A stretch of DNA of 43,604 nt. Origin: Lachnospiraceae bacterium (GTDB taxonomy: Bacteria; Bacillota; Clostridia; Lachnospirales; Lachnospiraceae). A model generated the notes under the pieces. That model was not told the origin of the DNA. It searched no databases and saw only the letters and a list, made by a program, of their open reading frames with translations. Positions 32,439 to 42,355 of the stretch are shown piece by piece. The stretch spans positions 1-43,604 of the forward strand of contig SVFL01000022.1 in the NCBI GenBank assembly GCA_015056885.1. The letters run 5' to 3'. Made by a program: the position numbers and the translations under genes. Position 1 is the stretch's first letter. Every line of letters begins with the position of its first letter.

Positions 32439-33140
32439 ATGATTTCAGCAAATATGAAGCATGTGCAGGAGCGTATTGATGCGGCTTGCGCGAATAGTGG
32501 TCGTGATACAAAAGAGGTTACTTTGATTGCGGTGAGCAAAACAAAACCTGTGGAAGCGCTTATGGAAGCTTATGAGGCCGGAGCAAGAGATTTTGGAGAA
32601 AATAAAGTACAGGAGCTTCTTGATAAGATTCCGCAGTTGCCTTCCGATGTTCGCTGGCATATGATTGGACATCTTCAGCGTAATAAAGTAAAATATATCA
32701 TAGACAAGGTTTGTTTGATACATAGTGTAGATTCTTTAAGACTCGCTGAGGAGATTAGCAAAGAGGCACTTAAGCATGGAATTACTGCAAATATTCTGGT
32801 GGAAGTGAATGTTGCAGCAGAAGAAAGTAAATTCGGAGTATCTGTTGAAGAAGCTGAGACATTGGTATCTGATATAGCTAAATTACCCGGAATATGTATC
32901 AAAGGGCTGATGACAATTGCTCCTTTTGTGGATAATGAAGAGGAAAATCGAGAATATTTTCGTAAGTTGAAACAATTGTCTGTTGACATCATGCGTAAAA
33001 ACATTGATAATAGGAATATGGATAAAGAACTGTCGATGGGAATGACAGGAGATTATAAAGTTGCCGTTGAGGAGGGTGCTACCTATGTCCGTGTGGGGAC
33101 TGGCATTTTTGGAGAGCGGGACTACAAAAAGGAGAGTTAG
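32439..33140 (+). CDS. YggS/PLPBP family pyridoxal-phosphate homeostasis protein
   Basis: The 233-residue fold-type III PLP protein has LIAVSKTKPVEAL (PLP lysine), FGENKVQELLDK, WHMIGHLQRNKVKY, IHSVDS, GLMTIAP and SMGMTGDY near the end. GGAGG with 8-base spacing decides ATG 32439. It binds PLP without known catalytic activity and often sits directly before sepF in Gram-positive bacteria. Confidence 0.95.
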   Translation: MISANMKHVQERIDAACANSGRDTKEVTLIAVSKTKPVEALMEAYEAGARDFGENKVQELLDKIPQLPSDVRWHMIGHLQRNKVKYIIDKVCLIHSVDSLRLAEEISKEALKHGITANILVEVNVAAEESKFGVSVEEAETLVSDIAKLPGICIKGLMTIAPFVDNEEENREYFRKLKQLSVDIMRKNIDNRNMDKELSMGMTGDYKVAVEEGATYVRVGTGIFGERDYKKES

Positions 33141-33142
33141 CA

Positions 33143-33667
33143 ATGGGTGTTATGGACAAGTTTTTAAATTATATGAAATTGAATGATGAAGATGATGAAT
33201 ATTATGATGAAGATTATCTGGACGATGAGGAGGAGTTAGTAGAGCCTGCTCCCAAAAAGTCTGTAACAAAGACGGTAAAGGAGGATGCAGAGCCTTCAGA
33301 CAACAAACCTGTAAGAAAGACTGTTCAGCCGAAGGTGACACCTATTCGTCAGAATGTAACCCGCAAGATGCCCGGAAACGGCATGGAAGTTTGTGTAATT
33401 AAGCCTACCAGTGTGGAGGATGCAAGAGAGATTACCGAGACTTTGCTGGCAAATCGTACTGTTGTATTGAATCTGGAAGGTTTGGATGTGGATGTGGCAC
33501 AGAGAATTATTGACTTTACTTCAGGCTCCTGCTTTGCAATTGCAGGTAATTTGCAGAAGATTTCTCATTATATTTTTATTATTACACCTGCCAGTGTAGA
33601 TATTTCCGGAGATTTCCAGGATTTGCTCGGCGGTTCGTTTGAGATGCCTTTTAGCACCGGTATTTAA
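33143..33667 (+). CDS. sepF: Cell division protein SepF
   Basis: The 174-residue protein begins with the membrane-binding amphipathic segment (MGVMDKFLNYMKL), has a long acidic linker (residues ~14-70) and a C-terminal SepF domain (VIKPTSVEDAREITETLLANRTVVLNLEGLDVDVAQRIIDFTSGS). It anchors FtsZ to the membrane. AAGGAGA precedes the start and a terminator follows. Confidence 0.95.
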   Translation: MGVMDKFLNYMKLNDEDDEYYDEDYLDDEEELVEPAPKKSVTKTVKEDAEPSDNKPVRKTVQPKVTPIRQNVTRKMPGNGMEVCVIKPTSVEDAREITETLLANRTVVLNLEGLDVDVAQRIIDFTSGSCFAIAGNLQKISHYIFIITPASVDISGDFQDLLGGSFEMPFSTGI

Positions 33668-33702
33668 TAAGCAAAAGTTATACATTTATACATTGAAATG
33701 CG

Positions 33703-33728
33703 GGCTTCCCGGAAAGGGAAGCCTTTTT
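33703..33728 (+). terminator. Rho-independent terminator after sepF
   Basis: GGCTTCCC (33703-33710) pairs with GGGAAGCC (33716-33723), loop GGAAA, then TTTTT. It ends only two bases before the aroB ribosome site, so aroB is made from read-through or from a promoter I could not place. Confidence 0.92.
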
Positions 33729-33738
33729 AGGAGGAAAT

Positions 33739-34848
33739 ATGGCACAGAGATTACCTGTTTTGTATAATAAGAAACCCTGTTATGATATTGTATATGCGCG
33801 TTCCTTTGATGGACTTGCAGAGGAGATGCAGGAGCTTGGCGTTTCTGAAAAACGTCTCTGTATTATTACAGATAGTACGGTAGATACACTTTATGGTGAG
33901 TCGGTTTTAAAACTGTTGGAAAGTAATTGTGTGAAGGCTGTGAAGTATGTGTTTCCTGCAGGCGAGGCAAATAAGACTCTGGATACGGTGAAGGAAGCTT
34001 ATAAAGTCCTGATTGAGGAAGGCTTTGACCGCAAAGATATGCTTATAGCACTGGGCGGAGGTGTAGTTGGTGATTTGACGGGCTATGTAGCAGCGACATA
34101 TCTTAGAGGAATTGATTTTGTGCAGATTCCCACCACTCTTTTGTCTCAGGTGGACAGTTCCATTGGCGGTAAGACCGGCGTGGATTTTGACGGATACAAG
34201 AATATGGTTGGTGCTTTTAAGATGCCCCGGCTGGTATATATGAATATGAAAGTGCTTGAAACTCTTGAAGAGAGACAGTATTTTTCCGGATTTGCAGAAG
34301 TTATGAAGTCGGCATTGATTAAAGATGCAGCTTTTTATGAGTGGCTTATTGAGAATATGTATGAAATCTGTGAAAAAGATATGGATATTCTTGAAGAAAT
34401 GGTTATGCGTTGTACCGGCATCAAGAAGCTGGTAGTGGAAAAAGACCCTACAGAGCAGGGAGACAGAGCGTTGCTTAATTTGGGTCATACCATTGGTCAT
34501 GCCATCGAGAAAGCGAAGAATTTTGAATTGTATCATGGTGAGTGTGTAGCTCTCGGAACGATTGCTGCAGCATATATTTCCTGGAAAAGGGAAATGTTGT
34601 CCATGGAGGAATATTATGAGGTGCGTGATATGTTTGTGCCTTTCTATCTTCCTATTACAGTAGATGATATTGATCCTCAGGAGATTCTGAAACTCACCAA
34701 ATCTGATAAGAAGATGAAGGCTGGCCAGATTCGATTTATTCTGCTTAAGAAGATTGGTAAGGCTGTAATTGACAGTACTGTTACCGATGAAGAAATTTTG
34801 GCCGCAATCAATGAAATTTATTTTAGTGACGAGGATGCACATGCGTAA
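33739..34848 (+). CDS. aroB: 3-dehydroquinate synthase
   Basis: This 369-residue protein is the second enzyme of the shikimate pathway, converting DAHP to 3-dehydroquinate with NAD and a divalent metal. It has ALGGGVVGDLTGYVAATYLRGI, PTTLLSQVDSSIGGKTGVDF, the metal ligands in DRALLNLGHTIGHAIE and YHGECVALG. AGGAGG lies just upstream. Its end overlaps lspA. Confidence 0.97.
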   Translation: MAQRLPVLYNKKPCYDIVYARSFDGLAEEMQELGVSEKRLCIITDSTVDTLYGESVLKLLESNCVKAVKYVFPAGEANKTLDTVKEAYKVLIEEGFDRKDMLIALGGGVVGDLTGYVAATYLRGIDFVQIPTTLLSQVDSSIGGKTGVDFDGYKNMVGAFKMPRLVYMNMKVLETLEERQYFSGFAEVMKSALIKDAAFYEWLIENMYEICEKDMDILEEMVMRCTGIKKLVVEKDPTEQGDRALLNLGHTIGHAIEKAKNFELYHGECVALGTIAAAYISWKREMLSMEEYYEVRDMFVPFYLPITVDDIDPQEILKLTKSDKKMKAGQIRFILLKKIGKAVIDSTVTDEEILAAINEIYFSDEDAHA

Positions 34849-35404
34849 TAAAGAACAAACTCAAAATAATGGGAATGGCAAGACAAACAGAAAACTTCTG
34901 CTGGTGCTTGATTTGGTAATTGTGGCAGTACTTTTGGTATTTGATCAAATCACCAAGTATCTTGCCATTGTTAATTTAAAAGGTAATCCGGCACATGTGC
35001 TTATCGATGGGGTGTTGGAATTGCAATATCTGGAAAATAGAGGGTCGGCATTCGGAATGCTTCAAAACCAGAAGGTATTCATTCTTTTTGTTGGAATTGT
35101 TTTTATGGCGGTTATTTTGTTTTTTTTATTTAAATTGCCGGAGACTAAAAAATACAACAAATTACATGTACTGTTGTCTGTTATTATAGCAGGCGGAATT
35201 GGCAACATGATCGATCGGTTCCGTTTTGATTATGTGGTGGATTTCATTTCCTTTGTTTTGATTAATTACCCTATATTTAATGTGGCTGATATTTATATTG
35301 TTGTTGCTACTATTATTTTGTTTATTCTTTTTGTATTTGTATACAAGGAACAGGATCTGGAGTTTTTGAGTTTTAAACAGAACCGCTATCGGGAGATGAA
35401 GTAA
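34841..35404 (+). CDS. lspA: Lipoprotein signal peptidase (signal peptidase II)
   Basis: The 187-residue protein has four membrane helices and the LspA motifs DQITKYLA, LENRGSAFGMLQ, GGIGNMIDRFRFDYVVDFI and FNVADIYI, with the two catalytic Asp. GAGG 6 bases upstream supports ATG 34841, overlapping the aroB stop. It would process the lipoproteins seen elsewhere in this window. Confidence 0.96.
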   Translation: MRNKEQTQNNGNGKTNRKLLLVLDLVIVAVLLVFDQITKYLAIVNLKGNPAHVLIDGVLELQYLENRGSAFGMLQNQKVFILFVGIVFMAVILFFLFKLPETKKYNKLHVLLSVIIAGGIGNMIDRFRFDYVVDFISFVLINYPIFNVADIYIVVATIILFILFVFVYKEQDLEFLSFKQNRYREMK

Positions 35405-36319
35405 ATGGATGAATTTGTTTTTCAGGTTGCGGAAGAGATGGAGAATGAGCGTATTGATAGTTGTATCAGTATGCTCATTGATTCTTTGTCGCGGTCTTTT
35501 ATACAAAAATTAATCAAAGAAGGCCGAGTCAGTGTGAATGGTTCGGTTGTTAAAAGCAGCTATCGTGTGAAGGTTGAGGATGAAGTGCGTTTTGAACTTC
35601 CGAAATCTGTTGAGCCCGATATAGAAGCAGAAAATATCCCCTTAGAAATACTCTATGAAGATAGGGATGTGATTGTAGTAAATAAGCCAAAAGGAATGGT
35701 GGTGCATCCGGCTGCAGGACATTATAGTGGCACACTGGTAAATGCTCTGATGTATCATTGCGGCGCTGAATTGTCCGGAATCAATGGTGTCATGCGACCG
35801 GGAATTGTTCATCGCATTGACATGGATACTACAGGGTCTATTATAGCGTGCAAAAATGATAAAGCGCATAATTCAATTGCAGAGCAACTTAAGGAACATA
35901 GTGTAAATCGCCGCTATGTAGCCCTTTGTCATGGTGTTTTGAAAGAAGATGAAGGGGTAATTGATAAGCCAATTGGAAGACATCCGGTGGAGCGTAAAAA
36001 AATGGCTGTCAACGAACGAAATGGCAAAAGAGCTGTAACACATTATAAGGTTTTGCAAAGATTCAAAAATTACACCTATATAGAATGTGTTTTGGAAACC
36101 GGTCGTACTCATCAAATTCGTGTACATATGGCAAGTATCGGTCATCCTCTTTTGGGAGATGAGGTGTATGCGCCGGGGAGAAAATGCCCGTTTAAGCTTC
36201 AAGGGCAGACGCTTCATGCAAAAATTCTGGGGTTTCAGCATCCGAATACGGGGGAATATGTGGAGACCGAAGCGCCTTTGCCTGAATATTTTGAGCATTT
36301 GCTGAATATTATGGATTGA
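35405..36319 (+). CDS. RluD/RluA-family 23S rRNA pseudouridine synthase
   Basis: The 304-residue protein has an N-terminal S4 RNA-binding domain (RIDSCISMLIDSLSRSFIQKLIKEGRVSVNG) and the catalytic motif VHRIDMDTTGSIIACKND, followed by LETGRTHQIRVHMASIGHPLLGDEVY. It begins directly after the lspA stop. In lspA-linked operons this gene is usually called RluD or YlyB; the exact uridine target is not decided by sequence. Confidence 0.93.
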   Translation: MDEFVFQVAEEMENERIDSCISMLIDSLSRSFIQKLIKEGRVSVNGSVVKSSYRVKVEDEVRFELPKSVEPDIEAENIPLEILYEDRDVIVVNKPKGMVVHPAAGHYSGTLVNALMYHCGAELSGINGVMRPGIVHRIDMDTTGSIIACKNDKAHNSIAEQLKEHSVNRRYVALCHGVLKEDEGVIDKPIGRHPVERKKMAVNERNGKRAVTHYKVLQRFKNYTYIECVLETGRTHQIRVHMASIGHPLLGDEVYAPGRKCPFKLQGQTLHAKILGFQHPNTGEYVETEAPLPEYFEHLLNIMD

Positions 36320-36355
36320 TTTGTTATATTTGTATAAAAACGAACGGAATTCTTA

Positions 36356-36384
36356 TTGAATTTCTTGCAAAAATGACGTATAAT
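36356..36384 (+). promoter_or_regulatory. Promoter of the cytidylate-kinase-like gene
   Basis: TTGAAT (36356-36361), 17 bases, TATAAT (36379-36384). The in-frame ATG at 36389 would be too close to the start of transcription, which supports the ATG at 36419. Confidence 0.7.
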
Positions 36385-36418
36385 AAGTATGGATAAATTT
36401 GAGCTGGAGGTGTTATGT

Positions 36419-37048
36419 ATGAATACTGTTATTACGATTGGACGTCAATTTGGTTCTGCCGGTCATGAAATCGGTGAGAAAGTTGCGGAGTATTTCGGTA
36501 TTAAATGCTATGACAAGGAGCTTCTTACACGGGCTGCTAAGGAAAGTGGTTTCTGTGAAGAAATGATTCAGAATCATGATGAGCGTCCTACCAATTCGTT
36601 TTTGTACAATCTGGTAATGGATACCTATTCCTTTGGCTATAATGCATCCTCTTTTGTGGATATGCCGATTAGTCACAAGGTTTTTTTGGCACAGTTTGAT
36701 ACGATTAAGAAGGTTGCTGCAGAAGAACCTTGTGTAATTGTTGGTCGTTGTGCAGATTATGCGCTGGCAGAACTTCCGAATTGCATTAATCTGTTTATTT
36801 ATGCGGATGAACCTACTAAGATTAAACGCATTATGGAGCGTTATCAGCTCAGTGAAGCTAAGGCCCGGGATATGATGATTAAGAAGGATAAACAGCGTCA
36901 AAGTTATTATAATTATTATTCTTCCAAAAAATGGGGACGTGCAGACAGTTATGATTTATGTGTAAACAGTAGTGTTTTGGGAGTTGAGGGTACTGTAAAA
37001 CTGATTGCGCAGTATGTTGAGGATTTCGAGAAGAGAAACAAGGCATGA
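36419..37048 (+). CDS. Cytidylate kinase-like family protein
   Basis: The 209-residue protein starts MNTVITIGRQFGSAGHEIGEKVAEYFGIKCYDKELL, a modified P-loop typical of the cytidylate-kinase-like family (AAK-type) common in Clostridia. It then has CVIVGRCADYAL and a LID-like segment with MIKKDKQRQSYYNYYSSKKWG. GGAGGTG decides the start. The true phosphate acceptor is unknown; a canonical cmk is normally a separate gene. Confidence 0.85.
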   Translation: MNTVITIGRQFGSAGHEIGEKVAEYFGIKCYDKELLTRAAKESGFCEEMIQNHDERPTNSFLYNLVMDTYSFGYNASSFVDMPISHKVFLAQFDTIKKVAAEEPCVIVGRCADYALAELPNCINLFIYADEPTKIKRIMERYQLSEAKARDMMIKKDKQRQSYYNYYSSKKWGRADSYDLCVNSSVLGVEGTVKLIAQYVEDFEKRNKA

Positions 37049-37072
37049 TAGTCATGCTGTAGGAGAGGCGTT

Positions 37073-38845
37073 ATGGCATACTTTAATACAGGTACTGTCA
37101 CTGTAGACAGTCATTTGAAAATTTTAAAGGGTGATAAAGGATTCTTTGCACTGATTTTGTGGGAGAATTCTCAATATCTTGAACAAAGTGTATATAAAGA
37201 TGACTTCGCAAATGTAAAGACAGTCTGTGATAAGGTTTGGGAGTCCGGAGAAAAGCAATTTGTTACATACCGGGTTTTCAGTAAGGATGAATCGACTCAT
37301 TGGGTAGTTGGTTGTGTGGAAAAGGTTAGATTGGCTGGGGAAGATGTTCTTGAGCTGAGCCTCCAGACTATTATGGATTTGGAATTGGAAATGAGTACCA
37401 TGCAGGATGAGTTGTGTGAGCTGGGTACTTACATGGATATTATGGACGAATTATTCTTCCGTTATGATGTGGATAAGGATGATTTCACTTTGTTCATGGG
37501 CGGCGAGAAACAAAAGGTTGTGGTTTATAGCGGTGATTTGGATGGCTGGGCACAGGGCCTTGAGGAGAAAAATGCATTTGAAGACGAAAAATACAGAGAG
37601 ACTTTTGAAAGTTTTTGTCAGGATTTGCAACAGGCATCCAGACATTTTTCCCATGAAATTATGATGCCTCATCTGGTACGCGGTGATGAGAAAGAACTTT
37701 ATTTAATTAAAGGTCGTTCTGTGGTGACTACCTCCGGTAGGGATTTAGTGTTAGGTTGCGTATATACTATTTCCAAAAACTCAAGACGCCGTAAGACCCG
37801 AATGGGTGCAGATGCTGTAAGAGATGAAATGACCGGTCTGTTGAGTAAACAGACGATTATTGACTATATCCATAGTACCATCAATGCCAAGGCTGATTAT
37901 ACATGCTATTTGTGTGTGATGGACCTTGATAATTTCAAATATGTGAATGACCATTATGGACATATGTTTGGCGATGAGGTGCTTATAACGGTTGCCGATA
38001 TTTTGAAAGAAGCTGTCGGTGAGCGAGGCGTTGTTGGCCGAATCGGTGGCGATGAGATGATGATTTTCCTGGAGCGTATTGCGGACCGAGCTGATTTAAA
38101 AAGTATTCTTCGTACTATACGAAGTAATGTGGAATGGGCTTATAAAGGAGTCAAAGAAGACTTAAACCTCAGCTGTTCTATTGGTGTGGCTGCATGGCCG
38201 GAAGATGCGCAGGATTATGATACTTTGTTTAAAATAGCTGACAAGATGCTGTATCGTGCAAAAGAAAACGGTCGTAACCGATATATTATTTATACACCGG
38301 AAATTCACGGAGATGTGCTGAATGTAACAAGAGAAGAAGTAGCAGCCGTAAAACCGGGAATGCCTTTCAGCACCAGAAACAAAGAACATTTTATGTTGGA
38401 GCTTACTGAGTTTTTTGTGTTCCGTTCAGTATGGAGCTTGAAAATGGTGATGGAGGAAACCGGTACTGTTTTTGGATTAAGCGAGGTAAATATTTTTTAT
38501 GATGAGCCTGCTTACGAGGCTGCTCATTGGAGAGCTGACGGTGCAAGCGTAGAATCAAAATTTTTAAGCTATGCCGGAACTACACAATTCAGACAGCTTT
38601 TTGATGAGAATAATTTGATGGTTGTCAATGATGTGGCAAATTTGCAGTTCGCATGCCAAGAAGCATATACAGCTTTAAAAGAATTAAATGTTACGGCAGC
38701 ATTGATTTATAGAATGGAAGGCAGTGTTCCCGGATATGTGACCTTCTATAAAACAGAACAGGCTACCAGACTTTGGCCGGATGCAGATAAAGCATATTTA
38801 AATATAATAGGAAAGATGATTTCTTTGTATCTTAGTGGCAGATAA
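37073..38845 (+). CDS. PAS-GGDEF-GAF-like sensor protein (putative diguanylate cyclase)
   Basis: The 590-residue cytosolic protein has no membrane segment. A PAS-like region spans ~115-235 (MDELFFRYDVDKDDFTLF...). The GGDEF domain covers ~245-410 with DEMTGLLSK, MDLDNFKYVND, FGDEVL and RIGGDEMMIF (residues 323-332), then SIGVAAWPEDAQDYDTLFKIADKMLYRAKENGRNRY. A GAF-like region fills ~430-590. The signature is GGDEM rather than GGDEF, and the upstream RxxD inhibitory site is missing (RGVV). It may make cyclic-di-GMP without product inhibition, or act as a nucleotide sensor. AGGAGAGG precedes the start. Confidence 0.88.
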   Translation: MAYFNTGTVTVDSHLKILKGDKGFFALILWENSQYLEQSVYKDDFANVKTVCDKVWESGEKQFVTYRVFSKDESTHWVVGCVEKVRLAGEDVLELSLQTIMDLELEMSTMQDELCELGTYMDIMDELFFRYDVDKDDFTLFMGGEKQKVVVYSGDLDGWAQGLEEKNAFEDEKYRETFESFCQDLQQASRHFSHEIMMPHLVRGDEKELYLIKGRSVVTTSGRDLVLGCVYTISKNSRRRKTRMGADAVRDEMTGLLSKQTIIDYIHSTINAKADYTCYLCVMDLDNFKYVNDHYGHMFGDEVLITVADILKEAVGERGVVGRIGGDEMMIFLERIADRADLKSILRTIRSNVEWAYKGVKEDLNLSCSIGVAAWPEDAQDYDTLFKIADKMLYRAKENGRNRYIIYTPEIHGDVLNVTREEVAAVKPGMPFSTRNKEHFMLELTEFFVFRSVWSLKMVMEETGTVFGLSEVNIFYDEPAYEAAHWRADGASVESKFLSYAGTTQFRQLFDENNLMVVNDVANLQFACQEAYTALKELNVTAALIYRMEGSVPGYVTFYKTEQATRLWPDADKAYLNIIGKMISLYLSGR

Positions 38846-38907
38846 ATAACGATTATCATTGAAATATGCTAAATCTATAAAAATGATAAAAATCTGCAAG
38901 AAAAGTA

Positions 38908-38937
38908 TTGACATTTGAAGACAACGCGTGCTATTAT
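38908..38937 (+). promoter_or_regulatory. Promoter of the rplU-obgE operon
   Basis: TTGACA (38908-38913), an 18-base spacer and TATTAT (38932-38937), immediately before the L21 leader. Confidence 0.8.
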
Positions 38938-38941
38938 ATCA

Positions 38942-39056
38942 CAGTATGCCGCATAACGAGGTAGAAGTGTGCCCGTTTATAGGAACGGACAACACCAAAG
39001 TTAGCGAGTAAAGAACGAAGCGTTTGGCTGGAGTTCTATGAAGGAGGTGCCTTAAT
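38942..39056 (+). ncRNA. Ribosomal protein L21 leader (cis-regulatory RNA)
   Basis: The ~115-base 5' UTR between promoter and rplU contains a GTGT/ACAC plus CCGTT/AACGG hairpin (38967-38995) and a downstream pairing region (TTAGCGAG...CGTTTGGCTGG), ending in the AAGGAGGTG ribosome site. Position, length and the CCGCATAACGAGGTAGAAGTGTGCCC-like opening match the Firmicutes L21 leader family, thought to allow autoregulation by L21. Confidence 0.8.
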
Positions 39057-39362
39057 ATGTACGCAATTATTGCAACAGGCGGAAAGCAGTACAAGGTTTC
39101 TGAGGGCGATGTAATCAAGGTTGAGAAGATCGACGCAGAAGCTGGTAATACTGTTACTTTTGACCAGGTTATCGCAGTAAGTGACGGATCCCTCAAGGTG
39201 GGTGATGCAGTTGCAAAAGCAACCGTGTCCGCAACCGTTATGGAGCAGGGTCGTGGTAAGAAGGTTATTGTATACAAGTACAAGAGAAAAACCGGTTATC
39301 ACAAGAAGAATGGTCACAGACAGGCATATACTCAGGTTAAGATCGAAAAAATTAACGCGTAA
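39057..39362 (+). CDS. rplU: 50S ribosomal protein L21
   Basis: The 101-residue protein starts [18 protein letters not shown] and ends with [24 protein letters not shown], both diagnostic. Strong GGAGGTG upstream. First gene of the L21-Prp-L27 group. Confidence 0.98.
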   Translation: MYAIIATGGKQYKVSEGDVIKVEKIDAEAGNTVTFDQVIAVSDGSLKVGDAVAKATVSATVMEQGRGKKVIVYKYKRKTGYHKKNGHRQAYTQVKIEKINA

Positions 39363-39388
39363 CGTTAATTTGGATCAATGCTAAATTT

Positions 39389-39736
39389 ATGACAACTGTA
39401 ACAATTTTAAAAGATTTAAATGGTTCATACAGAGGATTTATCTGTATGGGACATGCCGGATACGCTAAGAAGAGTATATTTGGTAAATATCAGCCGGATG
39501 TGCTGTGTGCAGCGATTTCTGCATTGTCAATAGCTACCAACAATGCACTTGAGGTGCTTGCGGGTGAGCAGGTAGAGACTGTAGAAAATGCGGAGGATGG
39601 TTTCCTAAAATGCATATTTAAAAGCGTATTGCAGGAAAAGTCGGTATTTCTTATGGATTCTTATGTGTTTGCATTAGAGAATCTTTGTAAGGAGTACGGA
39701 GACAAGTATTTGCAAGTAAAATTCGAGGAGGTGTAA
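39389..39736 (+). CDS. prp: Ribosomal-processing cysteine protease Prp
   Basis: The 115-residue YsxB/Prp protein has the catalytic GHAGYA histidine and the cysteine in DVLCAAISAL. It removes the N-terminal extension of L27, encoded next. The ribosome site is weak (GGAT), as is common for this gene. Confidence 0.93.
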   Translation: MTTVTILKDLNGSYRGFICMGHAGYAKKSIFGKYQPDVLCAAISALSIATNNALEVLAGEQVETVENAEDGFLKCIFKSVLQEKSVFLMDSYVFALENLCKEYGDKYLQVKFEEV

Positions 39737-39739
39737 ACC

Positions 39740-40024
39740 ATGTTGAACTTTAACCTTCAATTGTTCGCTCATAAAAAGGGAGTAGGTTCTACCAAGAACG
39801 GTAGAGATTCCGAGTCTAAGAGATTAGGTGCTAAGCGTGCTGACGGTCAGTTTGTAAAGGCTGGTAATATCCTTTACAGACAGCGCGGAACCAAGATTCA
39901 TCCCGGCAACAACGTAGGCATTGGCGGTGATGACACCCTGTATGCTTTGGTTGACGGTGTTTTGCGTTTCGAGAGAAAGGGCCGCGACAAGAAGCAGGCT
40001 TCAGTTTATCCTGTAGAGCAATAA
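39740..40024 (+). CDS. rpmA: 50S ribosomal protein L27 with Prp-cleavable N-terminus
   Basis: The 94-residue protein starts [22 protein letters not shown]. The MLNFNLQLF extension is the Prp cleavage signal, cut before AHKKG. GAGGAGGTG lies upstream and a strong terminator follows. Confidence 0.98.
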   Translation: MLNFNLQLFAHKKGVGSTKNGRDSESKRLGAKRADGQFVKAGNILYRQRGTKIHPGNNVGIGGDDTLYALVDGVLRFERKGRDKKQASVYPVEQ

Positions 40025-40033
40025 GACCTATCG

Positions 40034-40065
40034 GGGCTTCAAACTACTTCGTTTGAAGCCCTTTT
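40034..40065 (+). terminator. Rho-independent terminator after rpmA
   Basis: GGGCTTCAAAC (40034-40044) pairs perfectly over 11 bp with GTTTGAAGCCC (40051-40061) and ends in TTTT. The obgE gene follows about 65 bases later. Confidence 0.95.
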
Positions 40066-40080
40066 ATTCATTATAGATAG

Positions 40081-41427
<1,347 letters not shown>

Positions 41428-41438
41428 AGGTAATTAAT

Positions 41439-41729
41439 ATGACAAGTAAACAGAGAGCATATTTGATGAGTCTTGCCAGTAATCTTAACCCGGTGTTTCA
41501 GGTTGGAAAAGCCAGTCTGACCCCTGAGGTTACAGAGGCGGTTGCAGAGTGTTTTAACAATCATGAGTTAATCAAGATTGCTGTTCTTAAGAATTGTATG
41601 GATGATCCCAGAGCAATTGCAGAGGCGGTTGCAGAGCGTACCCATTCTCAGGTTGTTCAGGTAATCGGACGTAAAATTGTTTTGTACAAGCCGGACAAGA
41701 ATAAGCCTAAAATTGAATTGCCCAAATAA
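41439..41729 (+). CDS. yhbY: YhbY family RNA-binding protein (CRM domain)
   Basis: The 96-residue protein has MTSKQRAYLMSLASNLNPVFQVGKASLTPEV, NNHELIKIAVLKN and VVQVIGRKIVLYKP, the CRM/YhbY pattern. It binds pre-50S particles and sits next to obgE and nadD. Confidence 0.95.
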   Translation: MTSKQRAYLMSLASNLNPVFQVGKASLTPEVTEAVAECFNNHELIKIAVLKNCMDDPRAIAEAVAERTHSQVVQVIGRKIVLYKPDKNKPKIELPK

Positions 41730-41740
41730 GGTAAAAGATT

Positions 41741-42355
41741 ATGAGTAAAATCGGTATCATGGGGGGGAGTTTTAACCCTATTCACTTTGGACATCTTATG
41801 TTGGCAGAATGTGCCAGAGAAGAGTTTCGATTGGATGAAGTCTGGTTTGTGCCTACAGGATATTCTTATATGAAGCAAAATGATTCAGAAGGCAAAGGCC
41901 CGCTTGCTGTGGAACGCCTTGAGATGACCAGACTGGCTACAGAAGGAAATTCATATTTTCAGTGTCTTGATATAGAGGTTCAAAGGAAAGGGAATACCTA
42001 TACCTACGAGACTTTACAGGAATTGAAAAGTAAATATCCCGAAAATAATTTTTATTTTATCTTTGGGGCAGACTGTCTGTATGGCATTGAACATTGGAAA
42101 GAACCGGAGCAAATATTTAATTCCTGTGAAATCGTTGCCGCATTGCGAACCGATTTTGTTGAGGAAGATATGCAAACTAAGATTAATGAACTTCAGGAGA
42201 AATATAATGCCCGGATTCATTTTCTGCCATTTCGTGAAATTGCATTGTCTTCTACGGATATCCGAGAGCGTGTGCGAAAAGGTAAAAGTATCCATTATAT
42301 GGTGCCGGAAAGTGTTATTTTCTATATAGAAGAAAAAGGATTTTATAGCACATGA
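41741..42355 (+). CDS. nadD: Nicotinate-nucleotide adenylyltransferase
   Basis: The 204-residue protein has GIMGGSFNPIHFGHLMLA (the HxGH motif as HFGH), FGADCL and ALSSTDIRERVRKG. It makes deamido-NAD from nicotinate mononucleotide and ATP. Its stop overlaps the yqeK start. Confidence 0.97.
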   Translation: MSKIGIMGGSFNPIHFGHLMLAECAREEFRLDEVWFVPTGYSYMKQNDSEGKGPLAVERLEMTRLATEGNSYFQCLDIEVQRKGNTYTYETLQELKSKYPENNFYFIFGADCLYGIEHWKEPEQIFNSCEIVAALRTDFVEEDMQTKINELQEKYNARIHFLPFREIALSSTDIRERVRKGKSIHYMVPESVIFYIEEKGFYST

